From contig CM077649.1 of the NCBI GenBank assembly GCA_039707465.1, positions 16,446,001 to 16,510,000 of the forward strand: a DNA stretch of 64,000 bases. The letters are read 5' to 3'. Positions 48,733-61,217 of this stretch are shown in pieces. The notes under the pieces were generated by a model. It worked only from the letters and a program-made list of their open reading frames with translations. It was not told the origin of the DNA and made no database searches. Position numbers and translations under genes: made by a program. Numbering within the stretch: the first letter of the stretch is position 1; every line of letters begins with the position of its first letter. This DNA comes from Rhabdophis nuchalis (taxonomy: Eukaryota > Chordata > Lepidosauria > Squamata > Natricidae).

Positions 48733-50099
48733 CGAAAATAATTGTTTACTGCTTAATAATTGCAGTGGGTTAAAGCCAACAGTTGAGTATGGCTATCCAT
48801 ACACTTGCTTCTATTTCATGAATCCTGTTTTTAGTCACAAGATGCCATTAGAGACTTAAAAGACTGTTTTGAGATATGTGATTGTATAAGCTATAAAAAT
48901 CCATCACAATCAGAGAAGTTGTGTTAATCGTCTGTCTTCAAATAATTTGAGAGCAGCAGGTATATAGTGGCTACCTCTTAAGGTATTTAAGGATGGCGGA
49001 TGAACTCCACTGTGGATTTTCAACAATGACAGTAGTCCCCATGGACACTGAATCTTGTGGCCATCTGTGCTTTAGGAATAAAGCTCATTATTTCTGACAA
49101 TGAATACAAATCAATAATGACTTCGAGAACACAGACCAACCAATGTTTCTCTAATGATATATTCAGGAAATAAGCCATGTTGATTTTGAAATGAGTCAAT
49201 ATATTGATAATTTGGAGAGTTGGATTGTATGGAAATCAACAGGCATGCAAGTATATGCTTGTAGGCTTTCTCCTGCAGAATGTCACAGTGAGCACACAAT
49301 AACCTGCAGGAAGCAAATGTCATTCAACCGAAGTTGACTGAAGGTTATCCAGTGTAATCCTGTGGTGAGCATTTCAGATTATAAATGTCACTTAATAAGG
49401 TAAGCATCTCTACTGAGTAATACAAGAATTCTCTAATGGCAAATGAAAATATGAGCTTTGCTTAAATGGCCAAGTCTTTATTACTGAAGCTGAGAAGATA
49501 GAGATCGCAGGTACTTCTTAGAAGACCTTCATTAAATTAAGTAGCAATAACTATACAGGAATCAACATTCTTGGACTTTCTGTTGTGTGTGAAAAGTTAA
49601 AACTGGAAAACTGGTGCAAAAAAAAAGCTAAACTCTTTGGTTTTTAAAAAAGTTTTTTTTTCAAGTTTATTTCTCCAACCCACTCACAAAAAAGGCAACT
49701 TCAGTTGTGTAATCTTTCATCAAAATAATGTCATTGAAAATTAATCTATGTGAGAAAATTAACACTAAACGGTAATTATTTGTTCAATACCAGATGGAAG
49801 AGGTAAAGTTCATTCTGTTTTTTGAAAACGTGCCTTAAGTTGGGCTTTCAAAATTCAAAACCAAAGGGATTTAAAACAAGAGAAATTCAAGGGAATTCAC
49901 TCTATTTAAAAAGATCATAATATTATGGAAACCAACTAGCATTTTTTATCCAAGAACTGTAGATAAATAAGTTGGCAAATGACAAATTGGAGTCAAAAGA
50001 CTCAAAGGATAATATTCTAGTTTATGTATTGTGGTAAACAAAAACCACAAAGATTACTGGCTTGTGAACAACCATGTTGTGATTAAACAGAATTTTTAA
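48733..50099. other. Intergenic, no recognised feature
   Basis: AT-rich sequence; no repeat ends recognised. Confidence 0.5.
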
Positions 50100-50395
50100 A
50101 CCTCGGAACAGACTGATTCAAGCAGAGATGGATTCTTTGCTGGAGGTTTTCAAAAGAGAGTTGGAAGGCTCTCTGTTGAGGATTGTTTACTGGACTTTTT
50201 TCAAGGAGTAGGGCAGGGGTCTCCAACCTTTGCAACTTTAAGTCTGAAGGACTTCAGCTCCCAGAATTCTCCAGCCAGGGAGAATTCTGGGAGCTGAAGT
50301 CCTTCAGACTTAAAGTTGCAAAGGTTGGAGACCCTTGGAGTAGGGGGTTGAAGTAGATGACCTGAAATGTACCTTCCAACATAGGAGTATAGAAA
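50100..50395 (+). mobile_element. CR1 LINE 3' end split by a palindromic MITE
   Basis: CAAGCAGAGATGGATTCTTT...AGAGAGTTGGAAGG and, after the MITE, GTTGAAGTAGATGACCTGAA...CCTTCCAACATAGGAGTAT, the sense CR1 end. Confidence 0.7.
50214..50337. mobile_element. Palindromic hAT MITE, shortened loop
   Basis: Ends CAGGGGTCTCCAACC...GGTTGGAGACCCTTG; exact duplication GAGTAGGG at 50206-50213 and 50338-50345. The centre is reduced to CCAGCCAGGGAGAATTC. Confidence 0.9.
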
Positions 50396-50815
50396 GTCTC
50401 TGTCAGATATTCTATAGCAAGCAAAAGAAAATAGAAAACCAAGCAATTACAAGATTAAAAGTTTTATTACCATGTCATAAATTTATTGATAACAACCATG
50501 AATAAGACGAGCAATTAGCCAGACAACACTTAAGATTTGGAAAGATCGCAAAGTCCATAAGTCACTTTAAATTGAGCAAGTGCATGTAGGTAGTAGAGCC
50601 ACGAAGGGTTCCCAAGACAGTCCTGGATTTGACTCCCAACCAGTATAAATGTTAAATTTAGGGGCCAAATGCAGGGCAAGGAGAAACAGGAGGAGAAAAT
50701 TCAGAGATTCACAACAGCCAGATTCAGAGAGCAATCTCCATCAGAGGGGAAAGGCCTGGGGGCTACTGCCATGATTAGATACGTGCTTATCACTTTTGCT
50801 CTTTGTTCCATAGCT

Positions 50816-50882
50816 CAGGGGTCTCCAACCTTTGCAACTTTAAGTCTGAAGGACTTCAGCTCCCAGACTTCTCCAGCCAGCT
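50816..50882. mobile_element. Palindromic hAT MITE, left half only
   Basis: CAGGGGTCTCCAACC to CTTCTCCAGCCAGCT, then unrelated sequence. It ends at the palindrome centre. Confidence 0.85.
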
Positions 50883-52154
50883 GTCAATGTGCTGCTGGAC
50901 CAGGTTCCCCATCAAAAGCTGGTTCTTCGTTACCTAAATCCAGCCTCACTAGTTCCTGCTTATTGTCTCCTGGAGCTGCAACAAGCATCTGATTATTTGC
51001 AGATTCTCCAGGTTAATCTGTCAGGTCTGATTCTTCAGCCTCTGACTCATAGGATTCAGATAAGACCACAACATCATTGATTTGATTAGTGTTATAGTAC
51101 GTTCAAACTGGAATCTCTGATCTGTCCCCTCTTAACAAGCCATATTCATGAATCAGATTTGGTTGTTTGATTTTAAGTTCTCAGAAGAGGAACAGGCTAG
51201 TTATCTGTATCATTCTAGGTCATGGCTTGCCAACCAGCCCAGTTTTGGAACATAAATCAAAAGTTACAAATCTAATTATTAGTTTGAGATTAGCTGTAAT
51301 AAGAACGGAGATTAATTCTTTCAGTTTACATTTCAACAAAAAGCATACAATTTTAATTCTACAAAGTAATTCCTTTGTTTTATGTAACTATACACTGGAA
51401 TGCAATGATGCTATGTATGATTTGCTAAATCAAATAAAATGTCAAGAGATTGAGCCTTCATTCAAGTCCAAAGGACATGCTGAATTTAAAACCAGTATGC
51501 CTTTCACTATTTATTTTATTTATGTATGTATTTTTCTACGTTTTTTGTAAATAGCATACTAAGTTCACAACTCAAGTTGCTTCATTATTGCAAATAGTCT
51601 TGAACATGTAATTGTACCATAGACTGTAACAGCACCATAATCAATCATCTAAATGTCTCCAGTTGTGCTCAGTCCCACTAAAACCAGAAAGATATTGCTT
51701 TCAATCTAGAAGGCTACAAATCTAGACCAGCACTACTAATTTAGGATATGTCGTTATCAAAATTTATTAAGGTGTTGCTTTTATAGGAAACCTGCTTAAC
51801 TACTAATTTCATTAATGCATTTTCTAAGATTAAATGCTTCTCTCCCTTGGGTTTAGCTAACACAGTTAATGAGCTTTTTTGCCAGGTGATTTGTAGCAAG
51901 TGTCTGCTGCCATCTATTGTCTGAAGACAGCATGACTGCAAAAAGCCATATTTTTTTGGCTGAAACAAACTACATAGTATTTCTGCCTGGTTCTAGAAAC
52001 ATTTTTTTGCAATAATTTAGGCCAATGAACATGAAATGGCTCACTTGCTTATAGTAAAAATGAATGCTAAACTTTTTTTAAAAAATTGCTTATACATCCT
52101 GTTCAAATGAGCAGAGTTGCAAAAGAGGTATGGCAGAAAGGAACATCTGACATC
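50883..52154. other. Intergenic, no recognised feature
   Basis: No repeat ends recognised; a 127-codon frame at 51167-51550 lacks any family resemblance or splice context. Confidence 0.45.
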
Positions 52155-52162
52155 CTTTAATT

Positions 52163-52297
52163 CAGGGGTCTCCAACCTTTGCAACTTTAAGCCTGAAGGA
52201 CTTCAGCTCTCAGAATTCTCCAGCCGGCTTTGCTGGCTGGAGAATTCTGGGAGCTGAAGTCCTTCAGACTTAAAGTTGCAAAGGTTGGAGAACCCTG
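52163..52297. mobile_element. Palindromic hAT MITE
   Basis: Ends CAGGGGTCTCCAACC...GGTTGGAGAACCCTG; exact duplication CTTTAATT at 52155-52162 and 52298-52305. Confidence 0.92.
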
Positions 52298-52559
52298 CTT
52301 TAATTTACAACCTGATCTGATTACTATCAGCTAAAGTTACTTTAGGTCATGTTAATGTGATAGGACCCTCATTATTCATGGGGTTCTAGATTAATCACAC
52401 AGATGAAGAAACTGTGGGAAATAAAAAGATCAGCAGCAATTTTGTATGTATACAAAGATTGCTAACAAATTTATACATGTATAAAATATAGAAACAAACC
52501 CAAACAAAAGAAGAATTTTTTCTTCCTCAAGGGAAAAAAAACAGCCCAATTGCCTTTTG

Positions 52560-52820
52560 AAAAAACACCTCCCCCCCCCCTCTGCACATCATCCAGATGA
52601 AGAGCGAGAGGAGGAATTCTGGGAGTTGAAGTTCACAATTCTTAAAGCTGTCAAGTTTGAACACCCCTGGGGTTATTTTTCTAAAGGGTTACCGGTGTAA
52701 GGGTCTTGTAACTTGACAGCTTTAAGACTTGGGTGCTTCAAATGCCAAGAGTTTCTGAGCCAACATTTGGGTTGCTAAGCAAGAGCGTTGTTAAGTGATT
52801 TCACCACATTTTACATTGTT
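52560..52820. mobile_element. Cluster of damaged hAT pieces
   Basis: A right hairpin arm (52613-52669, ending CACCCCTG), a degenerate left arm (52709-52765) and a CAGTGGTGGG-family interior piece (GTTGCTAAGCAAGAGCGTTG at 52771-52790, TTTCACCACATTTTAC). A C-run is at 52571-52580. Confidence 0.6.
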
Positions 52821-53814
52821 GAAGTATGAGAAATAAATTGTTTCAAAAGTTTAAACTTCCGTGATACCAGCAGATACCAGCAGATCTAAGAAAAGGCAAG
52901 CCTTGGATGCTGTTAATGAAAAATGTTTTCTTACCATGCAACATGTATCAGTTCAGAGAATTCCTTAAGATTTTAGCATTAACTAAAATTATTTTCATAC
53001 TAAGTTACTAAAATTATTCTGATACACATAGTGGCTAAATGCAATTGTGCTTATCTCACCACAAATGGTAAAATATAGCCATAACTTTCTGTCTCTTTTC
53101 AAAGCTTGTAAAAATACTAGCTTTCAAAAGCAGTAAAATAATTCAAACGCTGGTTTATATACACTTCAGATTGAAGTTGCATTAATTTTCTTCAGTATTT
53201 GCAAAGCTAAGTAGTAGTACAAAAATCACTTTTGAAAATGTATTAATAGTATTGTATGTGTTACCTAATTATCCTTAATCCCTAATTTCCTCCTTACTGA
53301 TTGAAAACCCCACCATAACTGAGGTCCAAAGATTTAATGTAATGTAAAAGAAATAGTCTCATATATTTTTAAAAGGTAAAAATATTTCATCACCTGTTAC
53401 CAGATGCTTCATTTTTTTACATCAAACTACACCTCAAATACTAAAATTCAGGCTGAATTATTTTGTTTCGAAATTTGCTGTTTCGATAGGTAAATACAGT
53501 GTTGTATATTGTGAAGGTGCTGATTTAGGAGAAGGGAATGGAAACCCAGGTTCTGGTTTAGTCATAAAACCTCAGTCAGCCTCTCTAAGCATAACTAGCC
53601 TGCAGGATTGTTGTGGAGAAAAAGATTGTGCTGATAACTTCTTGTCTGAAAACTGGATAGAAATTTTAAAAAAATCCCAAAAACTGAGCTGAGGGCTAAG
53701 ATATTATGCAATTATAATACAAGTGCATGATTCTGGAAACAGCATAATTATATCACCAAAAGTTGGCATAGATCTGTTAGGCCCTAACAGTTAGGGGGAA
53801 AAATCTTGGTCAGA
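52821..53814. other. Intergenic, no recognised feature
   Basis: AT-rich; nothing recognised. Confidence 0.5.
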
Positions 53815-53942
53815 TTTTTTCCCCCAGGCAGTGGGTACATTAAAGCCATCTATTAGGGATGCTTAAAATTGGACCTTGCACTGAGCAGGAAGTTGGATTC
53901 CGTGGCCTAAACAGTCCTTTCAATTCTTTCAGTTCTATCATT
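53815..53942 (+). mobile_element. CR1 LINE, 3' end, old
   Basis: GGATGCTTAAAATTGGACCT, GAGCAGGAAGTTGGATTCCG, CCTTTCAATTCTTTCAGTTC, a degenerate sense CR1 end. Confidence 0.6.
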
Positions 53943-54055
53943 GACCAATAAGCCCTTCAAAACTGCTATCCTTTATGGTGATTAAGTAGTATGGTGTTTT
54001 TTGTTTTAAAAAAATACTGCTTGCTAAAATCTGATCTACAGAAAATACCAATACT

Positions 54056-55225
54056 ATACGATAGCAATAGCTTCATATGCTTTGCAGCCCTAAGCAGTTT
54101 ATAGAGTCAGCATCAGAGGTGGATTCCTCCCAGTAAAGTCGGTATGCCAGAAGAGGTAGTGAAAATCTGGCACACCGGATAGGACCAGTAGTAATGATGG
54201 TTTGGCCACACCCCCAAACCCGTTCTTCCATCAGAAGCTTCATCAGAAGCTTTTTTTTTTTAAAGTCCCCCCCCCCCCTGCCATTTCAGGCAAGGAAAAA
54301 AAGCTTTAAAAAGTAAGAGAGAGGGGGGGGGGGAGGAAAGGGGAGAAAGAAAGAGAAAGAAAAAGAAAGGAAACTCACTTTTCAGCCGGGAGATTCAGCA
54401 AAGGAGAAAAATAAATACTGAGGAACTGAGCATACCTGGCTGTGGCATAGCTGTGGAATTCTGGGAGTTGAAGTCCACAATTTTTAAAGCTGCAAACTTT
54501 GCTTTAAATTGAAAAGCTGCTCGGAAGGAGGTTTACAAAGTGATATTCAGCAGTTATTGGGGCAGGGTTGCTTCCAACAGAGGGAAGGGGGGGGAGAGAG
54601 AAGGAAGGAAGGAAGGAAGGAAGGAAGGAAGGAAGGAAGGAAGGAAGGAAGGAAGGAAGGAAGGAAGGAAGGAAGGAAAAACAGCACAGCAATTTAGGAC
54701 TAGGAGGCTACTCAGAAGTCATCTAGTCCAACCCCAAGCTGCAGCAGGAAACTTTACATTGTCTGGATTATTTTAGTGCCTCTAAGTGGGGAAAATTGCC
54801 AGAGAGGAGTTTACTGGGACAAGACTGTCATGCAGAGGAAGGCAGAGATAGTCCTTGACTCATGACTGCAATTGAGCCCAAAATTTTGGTTGCTAAACAA
54901 GCATCGTTAAGAGAGCTTCACCACATTTTACCTAATCCATGACATCTCCTGCTGAGTGACATCAAGTAGGTCACACCCACCTAGTCACATGACCACCAAG
55001 CCACGCCCACAGATTAGGTAGTAAAGAGTTTTGAAACCCACCCCTGGTCAGCATAAGGTATTTCCCCCAACTATCCAAGTCCTTGTTTTACCGTCCGCAG
55101 CAGGATAGAAAGCAGAGTCACCCTTGTGCCTGCTGAGATTCAAATTGCCAAATTGCAGGCAGCCAACAGGCAGCAGAAGTAGCCTGCAGTACTGAATTCT
55201 AACCATTGTGCCACCACAGCTCTTA
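54056..55225 (-). mobile_element. tRNA-derived SINE split by a hAT-like element
   Basis: SINE parts at 54056-54113 and 55047-55225, read on the - strand: GAGCTGTGGTGGCACAATG, the B-box region GCAATTTGAATCTC, and the end ...CTTAGGGCTGCAAAGC...GCTATTGCTAT. Same family as 32656-32886. The hAT-like element at 54114-55046 interrupts it and duplicated GTCAGCAT. Confidence 0.78.
54114..55046. mobile_element. hAT-like element (CAGTGGTGGG relative), composite
   Basis: Ends CAGAGGTGGATTCCTCC...GAAACCCACCCCTG; exact duplication GTCAGCAT at 54106-54113 and 55047-55054. Contains AAAG/GGAA tracts (54330-54370, 54599-54678), a hairpin-MITE right arm (54455-54510), a CR1-end piece (about 54700-54770) and the family's CACATGACCACCAAGCCACG block (CAAAATTTTGGTTGCTAAAC at 54880-54899). 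Confidence 0.8.
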
Positions 55226-55250
55226 TATTGCTATATATATTGTTATATAC

Positions 55251-55385
55251 CAGGGGTCTGCAAAGTCGGCTCTTTTAAGACTGGTGGACTTCAACTCCCA
55301 GAATTCCCCAGCCAGCTATGCTGGCTGGGGAACTCTGGGAGTTGAAGTCCACCAGTCTTAAAAGAGTCGACTTTGCAGACCCCTG
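55251..55385. mobile_element. Palindromic hAT MITE
   Basis: Ends CAGGGGTCTGCAAAGTCGG...CGACTTTGCAGACCCCTG; flanks TTATATAC (55243-55250) and GTATATAC (55386-55393). An intact relative of the triplicated copy at 18591. Confidence 0.92.
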
Positions 55386-55393
55386 GTATATAC

Positions 55394-56959
55394 CAAACAG
55401 AAGGTATATGATAACAATATATGAAACTTACTTCTTCTTGGCATGTAACAATATTTCTATGACTGTGTATATTAATTTAAAAGCTATAATATGAAATGAT
55501 ATACTACATTTTTCAACTAACCAGTTCTGAACAAGTGTTTAACAGTATAATATAAAAATCAGGTTATGAAACAGCTCGGTCAAAACTTTTAAACAGCAAT
55601 TTGTCCAAATAAGAGATTGACCAAGCGAAATTACAATTGCTTCTAGCCACTTGTTCAGCTAACACAATTCCACATTGCATGAATGAAATAATGATTTTTC
55701 ATTTCTTCTCCAGATATTTGCAATTGTTAAATAAGTCAGACTCAAAATTGAGGCTTGTAATAAATCAACATGAAAAGTTCTTTTATATCTCACATTGCTT
55801 TAAATATGGAATAAGCAATTCATGATGATCTCAAGTTGAGATGATTTTAAAAAATGTTGTTTCATTAAAAGTATGACCCAAACTCTTATAACCCCCCAAA
55901 GAGAATAGTGGAGGAAATGTATGAAATAAGCATGCTTAGATTTGTGTGTGCACCTATATATTTATATGTGTTGTATAGTTAAATATTTAACTTCAAATCA
56001 ACCAGTAAAATACCCAAATAGAACAATAATAGACACATTTATTTTAAAAAATGGTAACGGCAAAATATGAAAGTAACCTTTTAAAGAGTTTTATTCAAAG
56101 TCAATATTTGTTTCTTTAATATATTATATAAATGTATAAATAATGTCATTTCCAGAGTTCTGCTTTAATAGTATGAATCAGTTGGTATGCATCAATTTTA
56201 CAATGCCAAATTTTTACAAAAATGAAGATATCAGAAAGGATAGTTTTATTGCATTAAAAAACACTGGACTATGAAAAGTGTAAAAAAAAATCAACTGGAA
56301 TTAAGGGTTGTTTTTATACAATCTTTATGTTTTTATGATTAGAATTTCTAACATTCTGCCCAAAATATTTAAAACTATTTTAACATGCCTTGATGCAAAC
56401 ATTGTTCAAAGTGAGAACTGAATTGTCAAATTTTACCTGAGTTTCTTATACTGTATATTGTAACTGATGTATTTCAAGTTGATGATTCAGTTTTTCAATG
56501 TATGCATGCAAAGCAAAAACTTTACACAATGTCCTAGAGATAGCTATTTAGGTGTTAAGCTAACTCAGATTGTCCCACCCCAAAATTAGATAGTAAAAAT
56601 TAGACTTTGACAATTCCTGTAAAAATGGGAATTAAACCTGGGAGTCCCCATTCACAAGCACTGAGGTTTTTAATCAAGATGCAATAAGGGTTCTTTTCAT
56701 TGTTTCCTAGTCAGTGATCCATTCTTTCATTTACCTTATCAATACATTTTTGAGGGACAGAAGCCCCAACCACCAGACTGTATGAATTCAGTCACAAAAT
56801 TAGCCAACCCAGTTATATAAACATATAATTTAGAATTTACAGTGGATACTTCTTTAGAAACAACTATATCAATTGTTTCAAAATAGGCTTAAGTTACTTC
56901 TCCAGAGCAGTTTTTTATATTGTATACCCAACAGATTTGGCACTGTTAACTGATTTGTC

Positions 56960-57041
<82 letters not shown>

Positions 57042-58471
57042 AAAGAAAAGAATGAGGTGGACCTAAAGAATCAAAACGTGATTCTCAGAAAAGAAACACA
57101 TTTGTACTCTTCAAGAGCAAGAGTTTCATTAAATGCACACAACACCTATAATGCCAGCTAAAGGCTTTTAAGGACTCATTCCCTATATGATCAAAAGAGA
57201 AAGGAATACATGCAAAAGAATTCATGCATATTTAGAGGAAACTTCCACAATGAAGTTAAAAGTCTGTAAGCGTTGTAATTCTTAATGCTAGTTTGTGACA
57301 AGTATTTGTGAACATCACTGCAGCTTTGAATGATCTTGAAATCACTCTATGAGGTAGTGTAGTTTTCTGTAATACATGCTGGTTGTTAGTAGCACTGTTT
57401 GGATGGTGTATTTGGCCAAATATTTACTATGTAGATTGACACTATATATTAGAACTACAAACTTACTTTTCTAGAGGCTAAATTGGTTGCTTAACTTAAC
57501 CAATATCTGAGCATACCAGAGAAGATTGCAGGGTTCTCAAATAGTAAATATGCTAGGCAAAAAGTTGTCACAGAAAGATGATTGTGTTCCAAACACAGTT
57601 ACAAAAACCTATATGTTCTGAGGTAGGAAACAAAGAATTCCATTGGCTTTTAAATTTTGTAAACCAGAAAAAGTATTTGAGGTTCAGTAGATAAAGCTTC
57701 TATTATTAAGAGCACTATACTATTACAGAATTTACACAGGCATTCTGTAATTAATACAATGCAGCACTGGCTACAGTAAAATGTTCTAATTGCTTATTTT
57801 AGTAGTTAAAATTATTGAAGCTTTAAAGTGGCTTATTTTTTACAACTGAACTGTAAGCTACTGAATTCGAACAGCTACAATTAGCTTCACCCATAAAAGT
57901 ACTTTATTTAAAAGAGGATTTTCCCAACATGCCCAACTTGGTCCCACAATTAATAATAAAAGTTAAAACCCTTCCAGAAAATGTGATCGTTTCATTTATC
58001 CTTATGAAAACCACATCAAACTTTTAAGTAGGAAGCACAAATTAACATAGTCTATTATGAATATTTTTATCTAGAGATCATGGAAGGACAGCAAGCTGTC
58101 AAGAGTAAGGACATCTCTAGCACAGTGATCTAATATTCTCAAAGATTTAGATTCTTGAATTGCTTTGTTTTATTATCAAATTCTTAACACACATAAATTG
58201 GAATTATCAATAAATGTGAAGTAGTGGATGAAACAAATGTTACTGCCTTCCATGGCACTGGATATCTGGAATAATAAACCTATGTAGATTTCTTTCTTTT
58301 ACACTAAGTATATTGCATAATTTTTACATGTCATTAGAGAAAAGCCCATAATTACATTTAGGTTTGATTGAGGGTGATGGATATGAAATGCAAAATTAAT
58401 GCAGCTGCAGTTCTACCTTCTTACATGACGACTCAGGCCTCAATCATGCTAGGCTGAATTGTTAAAAAGGA
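55394..58471 (-). other. Possible BACH1 3' UTR and downstream sequence
   Basis: A 3-kb stretch free of the repeats that fill the rest of the intergenic region, apart from a (GA)n tract. This would fit a long 3' UTR of BACH1, which is several kb in mammals. AATAAA on the - strand occurs in AAATAAAGTA near 57905, in GCAATAAAACT near 56245 and in GAATAAAACTC near 56090. I cannot tell which is used. Confidence 0.4.
56964..57037. repeat. (GA)n microsatellite
   Basis: About 36 GA units. The Arg/Glu-repeat frame across it is not a gene. Confidence 0.95.
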
Positions 58472-58933
58472 TTATTCATCTGTAGTGCATTTATCAGTCA
58501 TTTGTTGACAAAAATCTGTGATACCACTTCCACTCTGCACACACTGTCCCAAGCACAGTGTTTTCTCTGATATTCTTACAGGAACTGGACATAATTCTTG
58601 TGCTTGATCATATCCTGCATCATATCCTCCTTTCATATGTTGATAGCTAGAATGCTGATCATTAGATGATATAACAGAAAGACCAGCAGATAATTCAACA
58701 CACAATGGTATTGTAGATGAGATATCAGAAGGTGCGGCTTGTTCCCTCTCAGGAACCAAAAATGAAAGTGGACATTCAGAGGCAGAGTATTTTGCAAGAA
58801 TCTGAATTTGCTCATGACTCAGCGCTGCTTCCTTGAATACTTGCTGGCAAAGTCCTGTTAGATTCTGTTTTGTCTCAGCCAGTGTGGACAAAATGTGATC
58901 TTTTTCCTTCAGTAAGTTCTCTTTTTCATTTTG
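58472..58933 (-). CDS. BACH1: BACH1 terminal exon: end of leucine zipper and heme-responsive C-terminus
   Basis: Acceptor TTTTCTTGCAG|CAA; stop TAA at 58474-58472; 153 codons. BACH1 is a nuclear CNC-bZIP repressor that pairs with small Maf proteins at antioxidant/Maf recognition elements and is released from DNA when heme binds. The exon begins QNEKENLLKEKDHILSTLAE, the end of the zipper, followed by NLTGLCQQVFKEAALS and QIQILAKYSASECPLSFL. ECPLS contains one of the Cys-Pro heme-binding motifs. A divergent linker follows, and then the conserved C-terminus DFCQQMTDKCTTDE, which in mammals contributes to cytoplasmic export. The linker around residues 65-135 is the fastest-evolving part and differs from mammals. 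Confidence 0.95.
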   Translation of the reverse strand, partial: QNEKENLLKEKDHILSTLAETKQNLTGLCQQVFKEAALSHEQIQILAKYSASECPLSFLVPEREQAAPSDISSTIPLCVELSAGLSVISSNDQHSSYQHMKGGYDAGYDQAQELCPVPVRISEKTLCLGQCVQSGSGITDFCQQMTDKCTTDE

Positions 58934-59059
58934 CTGCAAGAAAACAGAGAAGTTCTGAGTTTGATACTGAAATATTGAGTGGACGGGTTTCCACTAAGGC
59001 AGAAGTGTATTTTAGTTTGTTTTGGAGTTGAAAACAGTGATAATAAAGATTGCTTAGAG

Positions 59060-59368
59060 CAGGGGTCCCCAACCTCCGGTCCGTGGACCGGTGCCGGTCC
59101 GTGGCTTGATAGGAACCGGGCCGCAGGGCCGGAGAGGAGGAGGAGGGAGCAGCCCCCTGGGCAGAGCGCGCACCAGATGCGGGAGAGCGCAGGCGCGGTC
59201 GTTCACGCCGTTGGAGGCCCTAGAGGGCCGAGTGAGCCGACTCCCCCCTGTGTGTGCATGCGCCGCCTGTCCCCCCCCCCCCCCCCACTCCTCCTCTACA
59301 CCAGCCGGTCCGCAGAATTTTTTAAAAATGAAACCGGTCCCTGGTGCAAAAAAGGTTGGGGACCCCTG
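59060..59368. mobile_element. hAT-like MITE (CAGGGGTCCCC family)
   Basis: Ends CAGGGGTCCCCAACC...GGTTGGGGACCCCTG; exact duplication GCTTAGAG at 59052-59059 and 59369-59376. GC-rich interior with a C-run at 59272-59286. The longer frames here are compositional. Confidence 0.92.
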
Positions 59369-59377
59369 GCTTAGAGT

Positions 59378-59760
59378 ACAGGTAGTCCTCAACTTATGAC
59401 AATTGAGCAAAAAAAGTTATGCTGTTAAGTGAGACATTTCTTTAGCGAATTTGGCCCATTTTATGACATTTCCTGCCATTGTTGTTAAGTAAATCACTGC
59501 AATTGATAAGTTGGTAAGATGGTTGTTAAGTGAATCTGATTTTGACAAGCATCGATTTTGCTTGTCAAAGGGTTGCAAAAGGTGATCACATGAACTTGGG
59601 GAACAGCAACGTTCATAAGGATGAACCAATTGCCGAGCATCTGAATTTTGATCACATGATCATGAGGATGGCTGCAAAGGTTGGAAGTATGAAAAATGGT
59701 CATAAGACACTTTTTTCAGTGTGGTCGTAACATTGAAGAGTCACTAAATGAATTGTTGTA
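59378..59760. mobile_element. TA-flanked element (CAGGTAGTCC family), right end damaged
   Basis: Starts after TA as CAGGTAGTCCTCAACTTATG. The interior has GTTGTTAAGTGAATCTG, TTTTGATCACATGATCATG and AAAAATGGTCATAAG. The right side ends AATCAAGGACCTTG rather than the expected GGACTACCTG. Confidence 0.75.
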
Positions 59761-60220
59761 AATCAAGGACCTTGTTCATACCAATTCCTTTTCAAGCATA
59801 GTATTAATCTCACTTAACTGTACAATAGAATATATAGTATTAACACAACTAAACCACAGAAAAGGAGTAACTACTAGGCAGTACAAACCATACAGTTCAT
59901 TGGTCATCAACATTTGGTGACAAATAACATAACAATTGTTGAACAATCTTTCTCATTTTTCTTCAAAGTTAAAGGCAAACTAGATCTTAATAATATTACA
60001 GGTTTAAATTTACTATATAAAAAAGAGAAGGGCTCAAAATTTAGAATACTCTTTCCCGTGATATCACTGCATTACTACCATGTCTCTTGCAGACCTTGAA
60101 TAACGAAATTAGGAAGACTTCTTTGAAAAAAAGAGTTCAATAAAGTTCTATATCTCTAAATTAGGCATCCAAATTTAGACATCTGAATAATTTTAAAGCA
60201 GTAATATTCAGTCCTTAGTA

Positions 60221-60355
60221 CAGGGGTCTCCAACCTTTGCAACTTTAAGTCTGAAAGACTTCAGCTCTCAGACTTCTCCAGCCAGCAAAGCTGGCTGGAG
60301 AATTCTGGGAGCTGAAGTCCTTCAGACTTAAAGTTGCAAAGGTTGGAGACCCCTG
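60221..60355. mobile_element. Palindromic hAT MITE
   Basis: Ends CAGGGGTCTCCAACC...GGTTGGAGACCCCTG; exact duplication CCTTAGTA at 60213-60220 and 60356-60363. Reverse orientation (AGCAAAGCT loop). Confidence 0.93.
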
Positions 60356-60875
60356 CCTTAGTACTTAAACAATATTGAGCATTGTTATGTATAAAAATGT
60401 ATAACACCCGAGAGTGTTGCTGCAAGTCATATCAGTAGTATTGGTCTACATGGATATGAAAATTTCTGAAGCAGTTCTAGAAAGCATATCCTTAGCAACC
60501 GATCAAAGAAAAATGAATTTATATACGTATTCTGATAGAAATATGATCACTAAAAAGCTACTTACTGAAGTTTTTATATCGAAACACTTTGTCAATAAGC
60601 CAATGTCATAATATGGAGTAAAGGCATTATTTCTTGTTTATATAATATTTAGTGTATTATTTTAAAATGTGATGAAGCTTTCTATTAACAACAAAAGCAA
60701 ATGAAATGTTAACAATTGCTTCCTTTTTTGAACAGCCAATATTTTAACATTGATATGGGGATTATTTTAACTACTATAATATAATGTAGCAAGTATCATC
60801 AGCACCTCTTTATTTAACAGCTGTCATTTTGCTGTCAACCCCATAGAATCAGTTCCATAACTGAATATAAAAGTT

Positions 60876-61217
60876 AAAAGGTAAAGGTTCCCCTCGCACA
60901 TATGTGCTAGTCGTTCCTGACTCTAGGGGGCAGTGCTCATCTCTGTTTCAAAGCCGAAGAGTCAGAGATGTCCGAAGATGTATCTGTGGTCATGTGGCTG
61001 GCATGACTAAATGCTGAAGGCACACAGAATGCTGTTACCTTCCCACCAAAGGTGGTCCCTATTTTTCTACTTGCATTTTTACATGCTTTCGAACGGCTAG
61101 GTTGGCAGAAGCTGGAACAAGTAATGGGAGCTCACTCCATTAAGCGGCGCTACGGTTTCGAACCACCGACCTCTCTGATCAAGCTCAGTGTCTTAACCAC
61201 TGAGCCACCGTGTCCCC
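60876..61217 (-). mobile_element. Sauria SINE
   Basis: Read on the - strand: GGGGACACGGTGGCTCAGTG (A box GGCTCAGTGG), GGTGGTTCGAAACC (B box), body GTGAGCTCCCATTACTTGTT and GGACCACCTTTGGTGGGAAG, and the BovB-like 3' tail CGACTAGCACATATGTGCG...AACCTTTACC. This family is characteristic of squamates. Nearly full length, with a few base changes in the promoter boxes. Confidence 0.9.

Noticed and set aside
59054..59410. Proline/arginine-rich frames of 102-131 codons
   Set aside because: Contained in the GC-rich MITE 59060-59368 in the BACH1 intron.
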